A DNA stretch of 19,837 nt from JACQNR01 sp049515175 (GTDB taxonomy: Bacteria; Acidobacteriota; Terriglobia; UBA7540), in the NCBI GenBank assembly GCA_049515175.1, contig JBEKUI010000054.1, positions 1-19,837 of the forward strand, given 5' to 3'. The position numbers were made by a program, and so were the translations under genes. Below the pieces are notes generated by a model. The model had not been told where the DNA came from, did no database searches, and saw only the letters and a program-made list of their open reading frames with translations. Shown here piece by piece: positions 1-8,317 of the stretch. Within the stretch, counting starts at the first letter, position 1, and each line of letters opens with the position of its first letter.

Positions 1-516
1 GTCCAACAACGCCAGGGAACGCAGGCCGCGGAGGCCGAAGCCAAGATTTCCCGCCTGGCTGACCAAGCCATCGCAAAGCTCGAGGCGAGTCGACAGAATC
101 TCCAGCAGCTCCAGGAAAAGATGACGGCGGACGGCGATGCGCGCATCAAACGATCCAATGAAGCGGCCGTGGCGGAGTTCGAAGCAAGACTTCAGACCGC
201 TCAACAGCGCCAGGGAGCAAAGGCGGAGGAGGCCGAAGCCAAGATTTCCAACTTGGTCGACGAAGCTATCGCCAAGCTCGATGCGAGTCGAATGGACCTC
301 CAACAGCTCCAGGAAAAGATGGCGGCGGACGGCGACGCGCGCATCAAGCGTTCTAGTGAAGCGGCATTGACGGAGTTCGAAGCGAAACTTCAAACCGCTC
401 TGCAGCGCCAGGGAACGCAGACGGCGGACGCTGAGGCCAAGATCTCCCGCGTGGCGGAACAGGCCATGGCAGATTTCGAATCTGCACTTCAAACCTTCCG
501 CGCGGATGTGGGAGAT
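1..516 (+). repeat. 198-bp in-frame tandem repeat
   Basis: Equivalent bases recur exactly 198 bp apart: the QRQG codons lie near 4, 202 and 400, and the EKM methionine codons lie at 121 and 319. At least two full units (121-318 and 319-516) and most of a preceding one are present. They are similar but diverged, so this is an old duplication kept in frame rather than a recent slippage product. Confidence 0.8.
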
Positions 517-660
517 GAACTCGCCGCGCGCTGTGAAGAGGTCGTCAAATCCACCGAGGTAACCTTGCGGACCCGGTTGGCGGCCCTCCTTTCGACCATC
601 ATCACGCCCCCCGCTGTCGAGCCCACCTCCTCGCCGGCCGGCTCGAAGACCAAGAAGTAA
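1..660 (+). CDS. Partial coiled-coil protein with 66-residue tandem repeats (3' end)
   Basis: The frame is open from the first base of the window to a TAA at 658-660, so the gene starts upstream and only its last 219 residues are seen. The visible part is highly charged, rich in Ala, Glu, Gln, Lys and Arg, and has no membrane segment. It repeats with a period of 66 residues, which is six 11-residue units. Phrases such as QQLQEKM, ADGDARIKRS and AEAKIS recur at that spacing. Eleven-residue periodicity is typical of long right-handed or straight coiled coils and of apolipoprotein-like amphipathic helices. The tail is Pro/Ser/Lys-rich and ends in a basic KTKK. I do not recognise the family. A surface-associated or cytoskeletal scaffold role would be a guess. 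The ATG at 121 lies inside the repeat and is not a credible start. Confidence 0.75.
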   Translation, partial: VQQRQGTQAAEAEAKISRLADQAIAKLEASRQNLQQLQEKMTADGDARIKRSNEAAVAEFEARLQTAQQRQGAKAEEAEAKISNLVDEAIAKLDASRMDLQQLQEKMAADGDARIKRSSEAALTEFEAKLQTALQRQGTQTADAEAKISRVAEQAMADFESALQTFRADVGDELAARCEEVVKSTEVTLRTRLAALLSTIITPPAVEPTSSPAGSKTKK

Positions 661-990
661 GCGGCCGAAACCTCCGACGTGCAAGATTGACCTCGCAGCT
701 ACGGCGCAGCATGACCGGCACCGGTGTGCATCCTCACAACCTCGCGACGAGGCATATCTGATATAATGATTCGCTCGGGGAACGATGGGTCGTTCGCCTG
801 TGGGTCGTCGAGTAGAGAAAGGACCCCGGCGCACAAAGTTCTGTAGGCGATCTCTTTTTCTCCTGTTCCACCCAGACCCTTCCGACCTTCGGATCGGCCA
901 TGGCAGTGCTGACCCTTCCCACCATGACCTAAGTCGTTGGCCGGGGAAGAGTCCCGTCGTACCCCGGGGAGGGGTGGTCAGAGGAATCCA
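661..990. other. Intergenic region and long leader before korA
   Basis: These 330 bases separate the coiled-coil gene from korA and hold no convincing gene. They contain a perfect TATAAT at 762-767. A CCGGGG (941-946) / CCCCGG (962-967) inverted repeat lies just ahead of the korA ribosome binding site. Initiation near 774 would leave a leader of about 217 nt. I could not match the leader to a riboswitch class by eye. Short frames here, including one at 785-1054 that runs into korA, have no recognisable product. Confidence 0.6.
762..767 (+). promoter_or_regulatory. Candidate -10 box for korAB
   Basis: A consensus TATAAT in an otherwise GC-rich intergenic stretch, oriented toward korA. No good -35 hexamer is seen 16-18 bp upstream (the bases around 739-744 read ACCTCG), so the call rests on the -10 alone. 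Confidence 0.4.
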
Positions 991-2835
991 ATGGCTACTA
1001 TTCACGTTGCCGCTCAGGAATCAGAAGTTCCCGCCGAACCGCAGCAAGTCCTAAACGATCTGAGCATTCAAATCGCCACCGTTAATGGCTCGGGCAGCCA
1101 GACGGCCAACACCGTGCTGCTGCGCTCCATCTTTCAAATGGGCATCCCTGTCTCTGGCAAGAATCTCTTTCCCTCCAATATCGCGGGGTTGCCAACTTGG
1201 TTCACCATCCGCGCTTCGAAGCATGGGTACATCGGCCGCAAGAAGGAGATCGATTTTCTGGTCGCCATGAACCCCGAAACCGCCGAAGAAGATGTGCGCG
1301 AATTGCGGGCGGGCTCAGCGGTGGTCTATGACGAGCGTCTTAATCTGAACCGCCTGCGCAATGATCTGACCTTCTATCCCGTGCCATTTGACCAGCTCGT
1401 AGCTCCGATCTGCCCGGACGCGAAGCTGCGGAAACTCGTGCGTAACATGATTTACGACGGCGTGTTGGCCAAGTTGCTTGGCGTCGAGATGGAGGAGATT
1501 CAGAAAGCCCTGCAGAAGCAGTTCCGCCGTAAGGCGAAGGCGGCGGATCTCAACTGGAACGCTGCAAAGGCGGGCTACGAGTTCGCGGAGAAGAATCTGC
1601 AAAAGGGCGATCACTTCTCTCTTCAACGCATGGACGAGACGCGCGGCAAGATCATCATCGACGGCAATTCGGCCACGGCCCTCGGCGCGATGTTCGCGGG
1701 GGTGACGGTGGTGACCTGGTACCCCATTACACCTTCTTCGACAGTGTGCGAAACGCTCATCGAGTACATGAAACGCTACCGGATCGACCCGGAAACCAAG
1801 AAGGCGACGTTCGCCATCGTGCAGGCGGAAGACGAACTGGCGGCAATTGGCATGGCGCTCGGTGCTGGCTGGGCGGGCGCGCGTTCCATGACCGCAACGT
1901 CTGGCCCGGGCATCTCGCTGATGGCTGAGTTTACGGGCTTCGGCTATTACGCCGAAATTCCGGCGGTGCTTTTTAACATCCAGCGCGTCGGCCCCTCCAC
2001 TGGACTCCCCACCCGCACCGCACAGGGCGATGTTCTTTCTACGGCGGTCCTTTCGCACGGTGACACGAAGCACCCACTCTTCTTCCCGTGTTCCGTGGAG
2101 GAGTGTTTCTCGATGGCGATCGATGCCTTCGACTTGGCGGAAGAACTCCAGACGCCCGTCTTCGTGATGAGTGACCTGGATCTGGGGATGAACAATTGGA
2201 TGGCCAATCCATTCTCCTATCCCTCGAAGCCCATGTCGCGCGGGAAAGTACTCAGCAAGGAAGACCTGGACCGCCTGGGGCGTTTCGAGCGCTACCGTGA
2301 CGTGGAAGGCGATGGCGTCGGCTACCGGACCCTGCCTGGCACCAATCATCCGGCCGCTGGTTACTTCACCCGCGGCAGCGGCCACAACGAGAAGGCACAT
2401 TATTCCGAGCGGCCAGAGGATTACGTCAACAACATGGAACGGCTGGTGCGGAAATTCAAAACTGCCAGCCGCCTCATGCCCGGGCCGGTCCTTCAGGAAT
2501 CCCGCAAGAAGGAAATTGGCATCATCGCTTACGGCACCAGCCATTGGGCGCTCATCGAGGCTCTCGACCAGCTGAAGCAGGAGTACGACATTGAGGCGAG
2601 TTATCTCCGCGTGCGCGCTTTCCCGTTCAACGAGCAGGTGCGGGATTTTGTGCGTCGTCACGCGCGCGTGTATGTGGTTGACCAGAACCGCGACGCGCAA
2701 ATGGCGCAACTGCTCCGGCTGGACGTTGAGGCCGAGGAAGTGACCAAGCTGCGCAGCGTCCTTCACTACAGCGGCCTGCCGATCGACGCTCGCAGCGTGA
2801 CCGACGCGATCGTTTCCCAGGAAGGGGTAAAGTAA
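991..2835 (+). CDS. korA: 2-oxoacid:acceptor oxidoreductase, fused gamma-alpha subunit
   Basis: Subunit of a CoA-dependent 2-oxoacid:ferredoxin oxidoreductase, probably for 2-oxoglutarate, that decarboxylates the oxoacid and passes electrons to ferredoxin. It has 614 residues. Residues about 20-190 form the gamma domain, opening with a glycine-rich NGSGSQTA segment. From about 230 comes the alpha (pyrimidine-binding) domain, with the diagnostic YPITPSS at 244-250, then ATSGPG and GPSTGLPTRTAQGD, all conserved in the KorA/OorA group. The ATG at 991 is preferred because GAGGA at 981-985 sits 5 nt ahead. The frame extends upstream to a TTG at 937, but that has no ribosome binding site. The stop is one base before korB, so the two are cotranscribed. 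The exact 2-oxoacid cannot be fixed from sequence. No delta (ferredoxin-like) subunit is present in the window. Confidence 0.92.
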   Translation: MATIHVAAQESEVPAEPQQVLNDLSIQIATVNGSGSQTANTVLLRSIFQMGIPVSGKNLFPSNIAGLPTWFTIRASKHGYIGRKKEIDFLVAMNPETAEEDVRELRAGSAVVYDERLNLNRLRNDLTFYPVPFDQLVAPICPDAKLRKLVRNMIYDGVLAKLLGVEMEEIQKALQKQFRRKAKAADLNWNAAKAGYEFAEKNLQKGDHFSLQRMDETRGKIIIDGNSATALGAMFAGVTVVTWYPITPSSTVCETLIEYMKRYRIDPETKKATFAIVQAEDELAAIGMALGAGWAGARSMTATSGPGISLMAEFTGFGYYAEIPAVLFNIQRVGPSTGLPTRTAQGDVLSTAVLSHGDTKHPLFFPCSVEECFSMAIDAFDLAEELQTPVFVMSDLDLGMNNWMANPFSYPSKPMSRGKVLSKEDLDRLGRFERYRDVEGDGVGYRTLPGTNHPAAGYFTRGSGHNEKAHYSERPEDYVNNMERLVRKFKTASRLMPGPVLQESRKKEIGIIAYGTSHWALIEALDQLKQEYDIEASYLRVRAFPFNEQVRDFVRRHARVYVVDQNRDAQMAQLLRLDVEAEEVTKLRSVLHYSGLPIDARSVTDAIVSQEGVK

Positions 2836-2836
2836 G

Positions 2837-3886
2837 ATGGCTACCACTGCCGTACCGCCTGCACCACCCAAGAAGGTAAACCGCATCGGACTCGACATCG
2901 CCACCTACAAGGGCAGCAAGAGCACGCTCTGCGCCGGCTGCGGCCACAACGCCATCTCTGAGCGCATCGTGGAAGCGTTCTACGAACTGGGCATCGAGCC
3001 GCACCGCGTGGCCAAGCTCTCGGGGATTGGATGTTCATCGAAGAGTCCCGCCTACTTCCTCGGTTCAGCTTTCGGCTTGAACGCCGTGCACGGACGCATG
3101 GCACCCGTGGCGACAGGGACGATGCTCGCCAACCGGACCTTGCTCGCCATCGGTGTCTCCGGCGACGGCGATACGGCTTCCATCGGCATGGGCGGGTTCG
3201 TACACCTGATGCGACGTAATCTCCCCGTGATTTACATCATCGAGGACAACGGTGTGTACGGCCTCACCAAAGGCCAGTTCTCCGCCACTGCCGACCTCGG
3301 CTCCAAGCTCAAGACGGGCGTCGTCAACGACCTTCCGCCCATCGATACTTGTGCGTTGGCGATCCTGCTCGGTGCGACCTACGTGGCTCGCTCCTTCTCT
3401 GGCGACAAACGGCAACTTCTGGCGCTCCTCGAAGGGGCCGTCGCGCATCGCGGCACGTCGATGCTCGACGTCATCTCGCCCTGCGTCACCTTCAACGACC
3501 ACGAAGGCTCGACGAAGAGCTACAGTTACGTCAAGGACCACGACGAGCCGCTCGCCGACGTGACATTTGTCCCGTACTTCCAGGACATCAGCGTGGACTA
3601 CGAGCCGGGGACCGTCACAGAGATTGAGATGCACGACGGTTCCCGCATCGTCCTCAAGAAGCTCGCCACGAACTACGATCCCACGAGCAAAGGCGAAGCC
3701 CTCCGCATCCTCACCGAAGCACACGACAAGAACGAAATTGTCACGGGTCTGTTTTACGTGGATACGAAGCGGGAAAACTTCCTGGATCTGCTCAACATCG
3801 TGGATGAACCGCTGGCCACGCTGCCCGAATCGCGCGTCCGCCCGCCCAAGCAGGTCCTCGACGAAATCATGGTGGAGTTGATGTAA
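2837..3886 (+). CDS. korB: 2-oxoacid:acceptor oxidoreductase, beta (TPP-binding) subunit
   Basis: The 349-residue catalytic partner of KorA. It carries thiamine pyrophosphate and the iron-sulfur cluster. GDGD at 109-112, followed by EDNGVYGLTKGQFS, is the TPP/Mg binding motif. CAGCGHN (Cys32, Cys35), GIGCSSK (Cys66) and SPCVTFN (about Cys200) match the conserved cysteines that hold the [4Fe-4S] cluster in KorB/PorB proteins. The length fits the longer KorB type, which continues for over 100 residues past SPCVTFN. The ATG at 2837 follows the korA stop by one base, with a purine-rich GGAAGGGG a few bases upstream inside korA, so translation is probably coupled. Family assignment is very safe. 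The substrate (2-oxoglutarate versus pyruvate or another oxoacid) is inferred from overall likeness to KorB. Confidence 0.93.
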   Translation: MATTAVPPAPPKKVNRIGLDIATYKGSKSTLCAGCGHNAISERIVEAFYELGIEPHRVAKLSGIGCSSKSPAYFLGSAFGLNAVHGRMAPVATGTMLANRTLLAIGVSGDGDTASIGMGGFVHLMRRNLPVIYIIEDNGVYGLTKGQFSATADLGSKLKTGVVNDLPPIDTCALAILLGATYVARSFSGDKRQLLALLEGAVAHRGTSMLDVISPCVTFNDHEGSTKSYSYVKDHDEPLADVTFVPYFQDISVDYEPGTVTEIEMHDGSRIVLKKLATNYDPTSKGEALRILTEAHDKNEIVTGLFYVDTKRENFLDLLNIVDEPLATLPESRVRPPKQVLDEIMVELM

Positions 3887-3908
3887 GGGCGCTTCGCGAA
3901 GCGCGCCC
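3887..3908. terminator. Hairpin after korB
   Basis: Directly after the korB stop lies GGGCGCTTCG facing CGAAGCGCGCCC, a strong GC-rich inverted repeat with a perfect 8-bp core and a 2-nt bulge. It has no T-run after it, so it may stabilise the 3' end or act with Rho rather than terminate by itself. Confidence 0.4.
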
Positions 3909-4000
3909 TGAAGCCTTGTAAGGTTATCGCAGCGCGTTGTGAAGGCCAGCCGAAGGACCTGTACGGCCCCGCCCTCCCTCTACTCCCCACTTCCTAATTC

Positions 4001-5317
4001 CTACTCCCTCGCGTGTGCATGCCGCTCAAGATAGTCGAGCAGTGTGTTGCTCATCACATTGACGCCGACGACGAGGCTCGCTTCGTCCACATCGAATTCC
4101 GGCGTGTGCCAGTTGGCCGTGATGCCCCGGGCTTTGTTTCCGACGCCCAGGAAGTAGAAGAATCCTGGCACTACTTTCTGGTAGTAGGAGAAATCTTCGC
4201 TGACCATCAGTGGTCGTAGGGAGACAACGCGCGCCTCGCCAGCCACACTCCGCAGAGTGGGCAAGGTCTCCTCGACGAGTTTGGGATCGTTGTAGGTGAC
4301 GGCCGCACCCTCTAGAAAGTTGAGCTCAAAGGCCGCGCCATATGCGGAAGTGACTCCGGCAAGGGTTTGGCGCATCAGATCCTTCACGCGCCGGTGGGTC
4401 TCCTCATCGAGCGTGCGCACCGTCCCCTCCATCTTCACTTCGTCCGCGAGGATGTTGTACCGGTTTCCCCCGTGGATGCTGCCCACGGAAATCACCACGG
4501 GTTCCTGGGCATTGACGCGGCGGCTGGGAATCGATTGCAGCCCCAGCACGCAGTGGGCTGCCACGAGCACCGGATCGATCCCCATATGCGGCATGGCGCC
4601 GTGGGTTTTCTTGCCGTGGATGGTAATCGTGAAGCGGTCGGCGGAGGCCATCGCGGAACCGGACATGTAGCCGATCTCGCCAACTTCCAGCGCGGGATTG
4701 GTGTGGAGGCCGAAGATCGCCTGCGGCCTCGGGTTTTCGAGCGCGCCCTCCTTGACCATCAGCGCGGCGCCGCCCTCTTCACCCTCGGGGGGGCCCTCTT
4801 CGGCCGGTTGAAAAATGAACTTGATCGTTCCGGGAATCTGCTCGCGCATGCGCGAAAGAACCTGCGCCACGCCCAAGGCGACGGTCATGTGCACGTCGTG
4901 GCCGCAAGCGTGCTTGACGCCGGGAGTCTGCGACTTATAGGGAACGTCAATCGTTTCCTGAATCGGCAGCGCGTCGATGTCGGCGCGCAACGCCACGACC
5001 GGCCCCGCCTTTGCGCCCTTCAGCAGAACGACGATCCCGTGCCGCGCGACGCCCGTTTTCACTTCGTCCAGACCGAAGGAGCGCAGCCGCTCCGCGATGA
5101 CCCGGGAGGTTCGCTCTTCGCGGTTCGAGAGTTCGGGATGCATGTGGAAGTCGCGCCGCCATTCGACGAGCTGCGCATTCAGCGCCTGTGCCGCTCGCGC
5201 GATTTCCGTCCGCGCAGGCTCATTCCCGACTTCCGAACGCGCATTTCCGCGAACGATGGCTGCCACCGCCAGGAGGGAGGTCAGTGCCACGCCCATTGCC
5301 AATCCGGCTTTCATCAT
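4001..5317 (-). CDS. Secreted M20D-family amidohydrolase (aminoacylase / carboxypeptidase type)
   Basis: A metal-dependent amidohydrolase of the M20D group (hippurate, N-acyl- and indole-3-acetyl-amino acid hydrolases). It has 438 residues. The first ~28 form a signal peptide with a hydrophobic run at about 5-22, so the enzyme acts outside the cytoplasm, which is less common than cytosolic M20D proteins. Metal-binding features are visible: HACGHD (Cys138, His140), PAEEG (Glu173/174), THGAMPH and a late NWHTPEF. An RADIDALP segment precedes them. The ATG at 5317-5315 is chosen because GGAGGAG (5329-5323) stands 5 to 7 nt ahead. The frame runs further upstream to 5620 but overlaps the rhodanese gene. 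It is last in a minus-strand group, 107 nt after the rhodanese. The true substrate is unknown. Confidence 0.88.
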   Translation of the reverse strand: MMKAGLAMGVALTSLLAVAAIVRGNARSEVGNEPARTEIARAAQALNAQLVEWRRDFHMHPELSNREERTSRVIAERLRSFGLDEVKTGVARHGIVVLLKGAKAGPVVALRADIDALPIQETIDVPYKSQTPGVKHACGHDVHMTVALGVAQVLSRMREQIPGTIKFIFQPAEEGPPEGEEGGAALMVKEGALENPRPQAIFGLHTNPALEVGEIGYMSGSAMASADRFTITIHGKKTHGAMPHMGIDPVLVAAHCVLGLQSIPSRRVNAQEPVVISVGSIHGGNRYNILADEVKMEGTVRTLDEETHRRVKDLMRQTLAGVTSAYGAAFELNFLEGAAVTYNDPKLVEETLPTLRSVAGEARVVSLRPLMVSEDFSYYQKVVPGFFYFLGVGNKARGITANWHTPEFDVDEASLVVGVNVMSNTLLDYLERHAHARE

Positions 5318-5424
5318 CCACACTCCTCCAACGAGAATTCGACTTAAAGCTCTATCGCTCGATGCCCTGAACCCTTGGCAGAAACACTGATCCGATTCGA
5401 CCCGCGCGCAATGCGGCCTGGTCG

Positions 5425-5799
5425 CTACTTTTCCACTGGGAATCCCGCCCCAGTCCACTCGCGCCAGCCGCCGGCGAGCGAAAGCACGCGCTTGTAGCCC
5501 ATCTTCTGCAGGTTGTCGGCGGAAAGCGCGGAGCGGAAACCGCCGCCACAATACAGAACGATCTCGGAGCTGAAATCGGGAACCGCTGCCTCGATGTCGC
5601 GTTCGATAATGCCTTTGCACAGATGCCGCGCGCGCGGAAGATGCCCTGCGGCGAACTCCTCGGCTTCACGAACATCAACGAGATGAAAGCCGGATTCTGT
5701 CTCGAGTTTGCGCTTCAATTCCTCCGGACTGATCTCCCGAATACGCTTTTTTGTGTCCTCCACCAGCGCGAGAAAGCGCGGGCTGTGATGTTTGACCAC
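5425..5799 (-). CDS. Single-domain rhodanese-like sulfurtransferase
   Basis: A 124-residue protein consisting of one rhodanese domain. HLVDVREAEEFAAGHLPRA is the classic substrate-side motif. The active-site loop is CGGGFRS with Cys about 84, the six-residue CxxxxR loop that carries a persulfide in sulfur-transferring rhodaneses. The ending GGWREWTGAGFPVEK is also typical of the family. There is no signal peptide, so it should be cytoplasmic. The start is GTG at 5799-5797, with AAGGAG 8 nt ahead. An out-of-frame ATG a few bases earlier is ignored. It lies 23 nt after the carboxypeptidase-regulatory-like gene and probably shares its transcript. The sulfur donor and acceptor cannot be deduced. 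Confidence 0.9.
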   Translation of the reverse strand: MVKHHSPRFLALVEDTKKRIREISPEELKRKLETESGFHLVDVREAEEFAAGHLPRARHLCKGIIERDIEAAVPDFSSEIVLYCGGGFRSALSADNLQKMGYKRVLSLAGGWREWTGAGFPVEK

Positions 5800-5822
5800 G
5801 AATCATTCTCCTTTCCACCGCC

Positions 5823-6938
5823 TCATTTCGCCCCGCAATCGAAGCCCAACTTGAAGGCGTCCACGCCGGGGCCCGGGGCCACATCCATGCGGCTATCCTG
5901 CCGGGCGCAACCGCGGCGCTTGAGTGTCACGAAACTCCGTCCCGAAATCAACTCACATGTGGCCGTACCGTCTTCCCCGGTGACGCCATTCACGTTTTCC
6001 AAGATTTTGCCGCTTGACCAGGCGATTTCATACCTGACGTTGCCGAGCGGGCGGCCCTGCTCGTCGGTCACCAAGATAATTACCGGCTTGTGCAGAAGGT
6101 GGCGCGCCTCGTAGATGTCGGGTGGATGGAGGACGAAGTCAATCGTGCCGGACGGCGCAGCAGGCGTCAGGGTGGTGTGGCGGAAAACAACCGTATCCTC
6201 AGTGAAAGTCGGCCGCCGCACTGTGACCCAGTATGTCCCGAGCGGCAGAGGATTGAAGGAATAGCGGCCTCCCGTGTCCGTCCGCGTCTGGTCGATCAAC
6301 CTTTCGTCCTGGTCACTGAGCGAAGCGAGGACGTCGCTCAAGGTCTGTCCGCTGGCGTTGAGCACGGACCCGGAGACGGAACCTTCTCCCGCTGGCTGTT
6401 TCAATTCGATCTCGATGCAGTTACTGGTGGTTTCTCCCTGCCACAGCACGGCGCCGGTGTTGCGGCGGATTTCGTCCGCGTTCGAGTACTGGGCGCGGTA
6501 AACGACCGACAGGCGATAACGCCCCCACAGCGGCTCGCCTTGGCCCTGCTCCCCGGCGCGCGCAGGTCGCAATTGCAGAGAGACCTTGTCAGTAGAGTCA
6601 TCCTCCGCGGCCAGGCGGACAAGCTTGGGCCGCGGCAGCCCGGCGCTCTCCATGACGCGTCCCGCCGCCGGTGTGCGGACTGCCTTTGCCTCCAGCGGCT
6701 CCAACCGCACGTCCAGGGACGAACATTCTTTCGCCTCCGCGCTGGCGGGGCGATAGAGCCACAGCGGCTGCTGGCTCGCATTGTGAAAGTGCAGCGTGAC
6801 GCGAGCCGGGGAGGTCGAGGTGATCTCCGGCTGCTCAATTGAAATCAGCAACCTCAGTTCTTCAGCCGCCGGGATTGCGGCGCCCGCAATAGGTGCGGCG
6901 ACGATCAGAAAGGAGATGAGGCCAAAGAGCGTCTTCAT
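5823..6938 (-). CDS. Secreted protein with carboxypeptidase-regulatory-like domain
   Basis: A 371-residue exported protein of unknown role. Residues 1-20 form a Sec signal peptide (MKTLFGLISFLIVAAPIAGA). The next ~150 residues are predicted beta-rich. Residues about 187-243 (GSVSGSVLNASGQ through GRYSFNPLPLGTYWVTVRR) match the CarboxypepD_reg / transthyretin-like fold, a beta-sandwich common in Acidobacteriota and Bacteroidota surface proteins. A second Ig/TTR-like segment follows (about 280-350, with VTDEQGRPLGNVRYEI and VTGEDGTATCEL). No catalytic residues are evident, so it more likely binds, scaffolds or adheres. The ATG at 6938 is chosen for the signal peptide. An in-frame ATG at 6983 would bury it, and neither has a good ribosome binding site. 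The rhodanese follows by 23 nt. Confidence 0.75.
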   Translation of the reverse strand: MKTLFGLISFLIVAAPIAGAAIPAAEELRLLISIEQPEITSTSPARVTLHFHNASQQPLWLYRPASAEAKECSSLDVRLEPLEAKAVRTPAAGRVMESAGLPRPKLVRLAAEDDSTDKVSLQLRPARAGEQGQGEPLWGRYRLSVVYRAQYSNADEIRRNTGAVLWQGETTSNCIEIELKQPAGEGSVSGSVLNASGQTLSDVLASLSDQDERLIDQTRTDTGGRYSFNPLPLGTYWVTVRRPTFTEDTVVFRHTTLTPAAPSGTIDFVLHPPDIYEARHLLHKPVIILVTDEQGRPLGNVRYEIAWSSGKILENVNGVTGEDGTATCELISGRSFVTLKRRGCARQDSRMDVAPGPGVDAFKLGFDCGAK

Positions 6939-7064
6939 TGGAACAAAGCGATGTCTGCTCCCTATTCCAGGGTAACTTCTCATTTCAGGCTCTGGCCGTC
7001 GCGTAGGTGGGCCAGCTCACCGCCTCTGGCGGACGTATGTTCGCGCCGGGTGCGGGAGAATCCG

Positions 7065-7070
7065 ATTATA
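7065..7070 (-). promoter_or_regulatory. Candidate -10 box for the minus-strand 6938-4001 group
   Basis: A consensus TATAAT on the minus strand in the 201-nt gap after rlmI, implying a leader of about 120 nt. No clear -35 was seen. A small CCGCC-TCT-GGCGG hairpin (7020-7032) lies in the leader. Confidence 0.35.
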
Positions 7071-7139
7071 GCCTGCGCGCCTGGATTGCGGTTGACGCGT
7101 GCAACCTCCGCCGTGGAACCCCCGCGAGCGCCTGTGCCT

Positions 7140-8306
7140 TCAGAGGACGCGAAGAATCAGGCATTTCAGGTAATGCGTCTCGGGAACCGTGAGCAGAATG
7201 GGATGGTCGCGCGACTGGGTGCGGCGCTCGACCACGACCACCGTGCGATGGGCGTCGAGGGCGGCGCTGGCGACGGTCTCCAGCAGGTCGGCCTCGCTGA
7301 CGTGGAAGGAGCACGAACAGGTGACGAGATGGCCGCCGGGGTCAAGCATCTTGAGCGCGCGCAGGTTGAGCTCTTTGTAGCCGCGCAGGGCTGACTCGCG
7401 GCTGGCCTTCTGTCTCGCGAAGGCCGGCGGGTCAAGGACGATGGTATCGAAGCGCTCACCTTTCTGGTCGGCGGCCTTCAAGAAATCGAAACAGTTGGCT
7501 TCCTGCCACTTAATGTTGGTGATTGAGTTTAGTTCTTGATTGCGCTGTGCCAGCTTCAATGCTTCGGCGGAACTGTCGATGCCAATGACCGATTCGCATT
7601 TCGATGCGAGGGCCACGGCAAACGCCCCTGTGTAAGTGAAGCAGTCGAGCGCCCGTCCGCGCGCGTACTGTCGCGCCGCGATGCGGTTCTCGCGCTGGTC
7701 GAGGAACCCGCCTGTCTTTTGACCGCCCTTCAAGTCGTAGCAGAACTTCATCCCGTCCTGTTCAATGATCACTTCGCTGACGTCCTCACCTGTGAGGATA
7801 CCGATTTGTTCCGGCAGACCTTCGAGCGCCCGCACGGCGGTGTCGTTGCGCTCTACTATCGAACGAGGCGCGAACATCTCCTGCACGATCTCTACGATAT
7901 CCGGTTTCAGCCGCTCCATGCCTTGGCTAAGCGTTTGCATCACAAAGCAGTCATCATAGCGATCGATGATGAGCGAAGGCAGCAGGTCGCCGTCCCCCGC
8001 CACGAGGCGATAGGCGCGCGCGCCTTCCACGATCTGGTCGCGAAATGCTGAGGCATTGCGAATGCGTTCAGTGAGAAAGGCACGGTCGAATGGGCGGCTC
8101 TCGCGGGTGAGCATACGAAGGGCAATCTGGGACTTGCTGCTGTGAAGCGCCTGCCCCCAGGAGTGCCTCTTGCGATCCACGACGCGCACGATGGCTCCGG
8201 GTCCGGTACCACCAGCATCGACCACGTCGGTGCGATAGATCCAAGGATGGCCGGAGAGAATGCGGTCGATTCCGCGTTGGCTAATTGTGACAGTCGGTGC
8301 GTCCAC
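7140..8306 (-). CDS. rlmI: Class I SAM-dependent rRNA methyltransferase, RlmI-like
   Basis: A 388-residue protein of the RlmI/YccW type, which in E. coli makes m5C1962 in 23S rRNA. Residues about 3-75 form a PUA RNA-binding domain (SGHPWIYRTDV). A linking domain follows with KTGGFLDQRENR at 197-208. The Rossmann methyltransferase core has SAM motif I at 219-229 (ALDCFTYTGAF), an acidic loop GIDSS, motif IV LDPPAF at 291-296 and CSCSFH at 330-335, whose cysteines suit a cytosine-C5 enzyme. The start is GTG at 8306-8304 and no Shine-Dalgarno is seen. A TATGAT lies only about 11 nt upstream, so the message may be nearly leaderless. It is transcribed away from queA. The exact target site is inferred from family likeness. 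Confidence 0.88.
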   Translation of the reverse strand: MDAPTVTISQRGIDRILSGHPWIYRTDVVDAGGTGPGAIVRVVDRKRHSWGQALHSSKSQIALRMLTRESRPFDRAFLTERIRNASAFRDQIVEGARAYRLVAGDGDLLPSLIIDRYDDCFVMQTLSQGMERLKPDIVEIVQEMFAPRSIVERNDTAVRALEGLPEQIGILTGEDVSEVIIEQDGMKFCYDLKGGQKTGGFLDQRENRIAARQYARGRALDCFTYTGAFAVALASKCESVIGIDSSAEALKLAQRNQELNSITNIKWQEANCFDFLKAADQKGERFDTIVLDPPAFARQKASRESALRGYKELNLRALKMLDPGGHLVTCSCSFHVSEADLLETVASAALDAHRTVVVVERRTQSRDHPILLTVPETHYLKCLILRVL

Positions 8307-8317
8307 GCGAGAAATCT

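Noticed and set aside
1..516. The 198-bp repeat as a CRISPR array or mobile element
   Set aside because: The repeats are contiguous, diverged and in frame without spacers. They encode a coiled coil.
121..660. ATG at 121 as the start of the first gene
   Set aside because: The frame is open back to base 1 with the same repeat, so 121 is an internal methionine.
937..990. Upstream TTG start for korA
   Set aside because: No ribosome binding site, and the added residues are GC-bias-like (Gly/Arg-rich). ATG 991 has GAGGA at proper spacing.
785..1054. 89-residue frame in the korA leader
   Set aside because: It overlaps the korA start, has no clear ribosome binding site, and its composition is low-quality. 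Treated as leader sequence.
1315..2904. 529-residue open frame on the minus strand across korA
   Set aside because: It is antisense to a gene with complete KorA motifs, is rich in His/Arg/Val from the mirror of biased codons, and has no recognisable domain.
5318..5620. N-terminal extension of the M20D gene to 5620
   Set aside because: It overlaps the rhodanese gene in another frame, lacks family likeness and would bury the signal peptide. GGAGGAG supports 5317.
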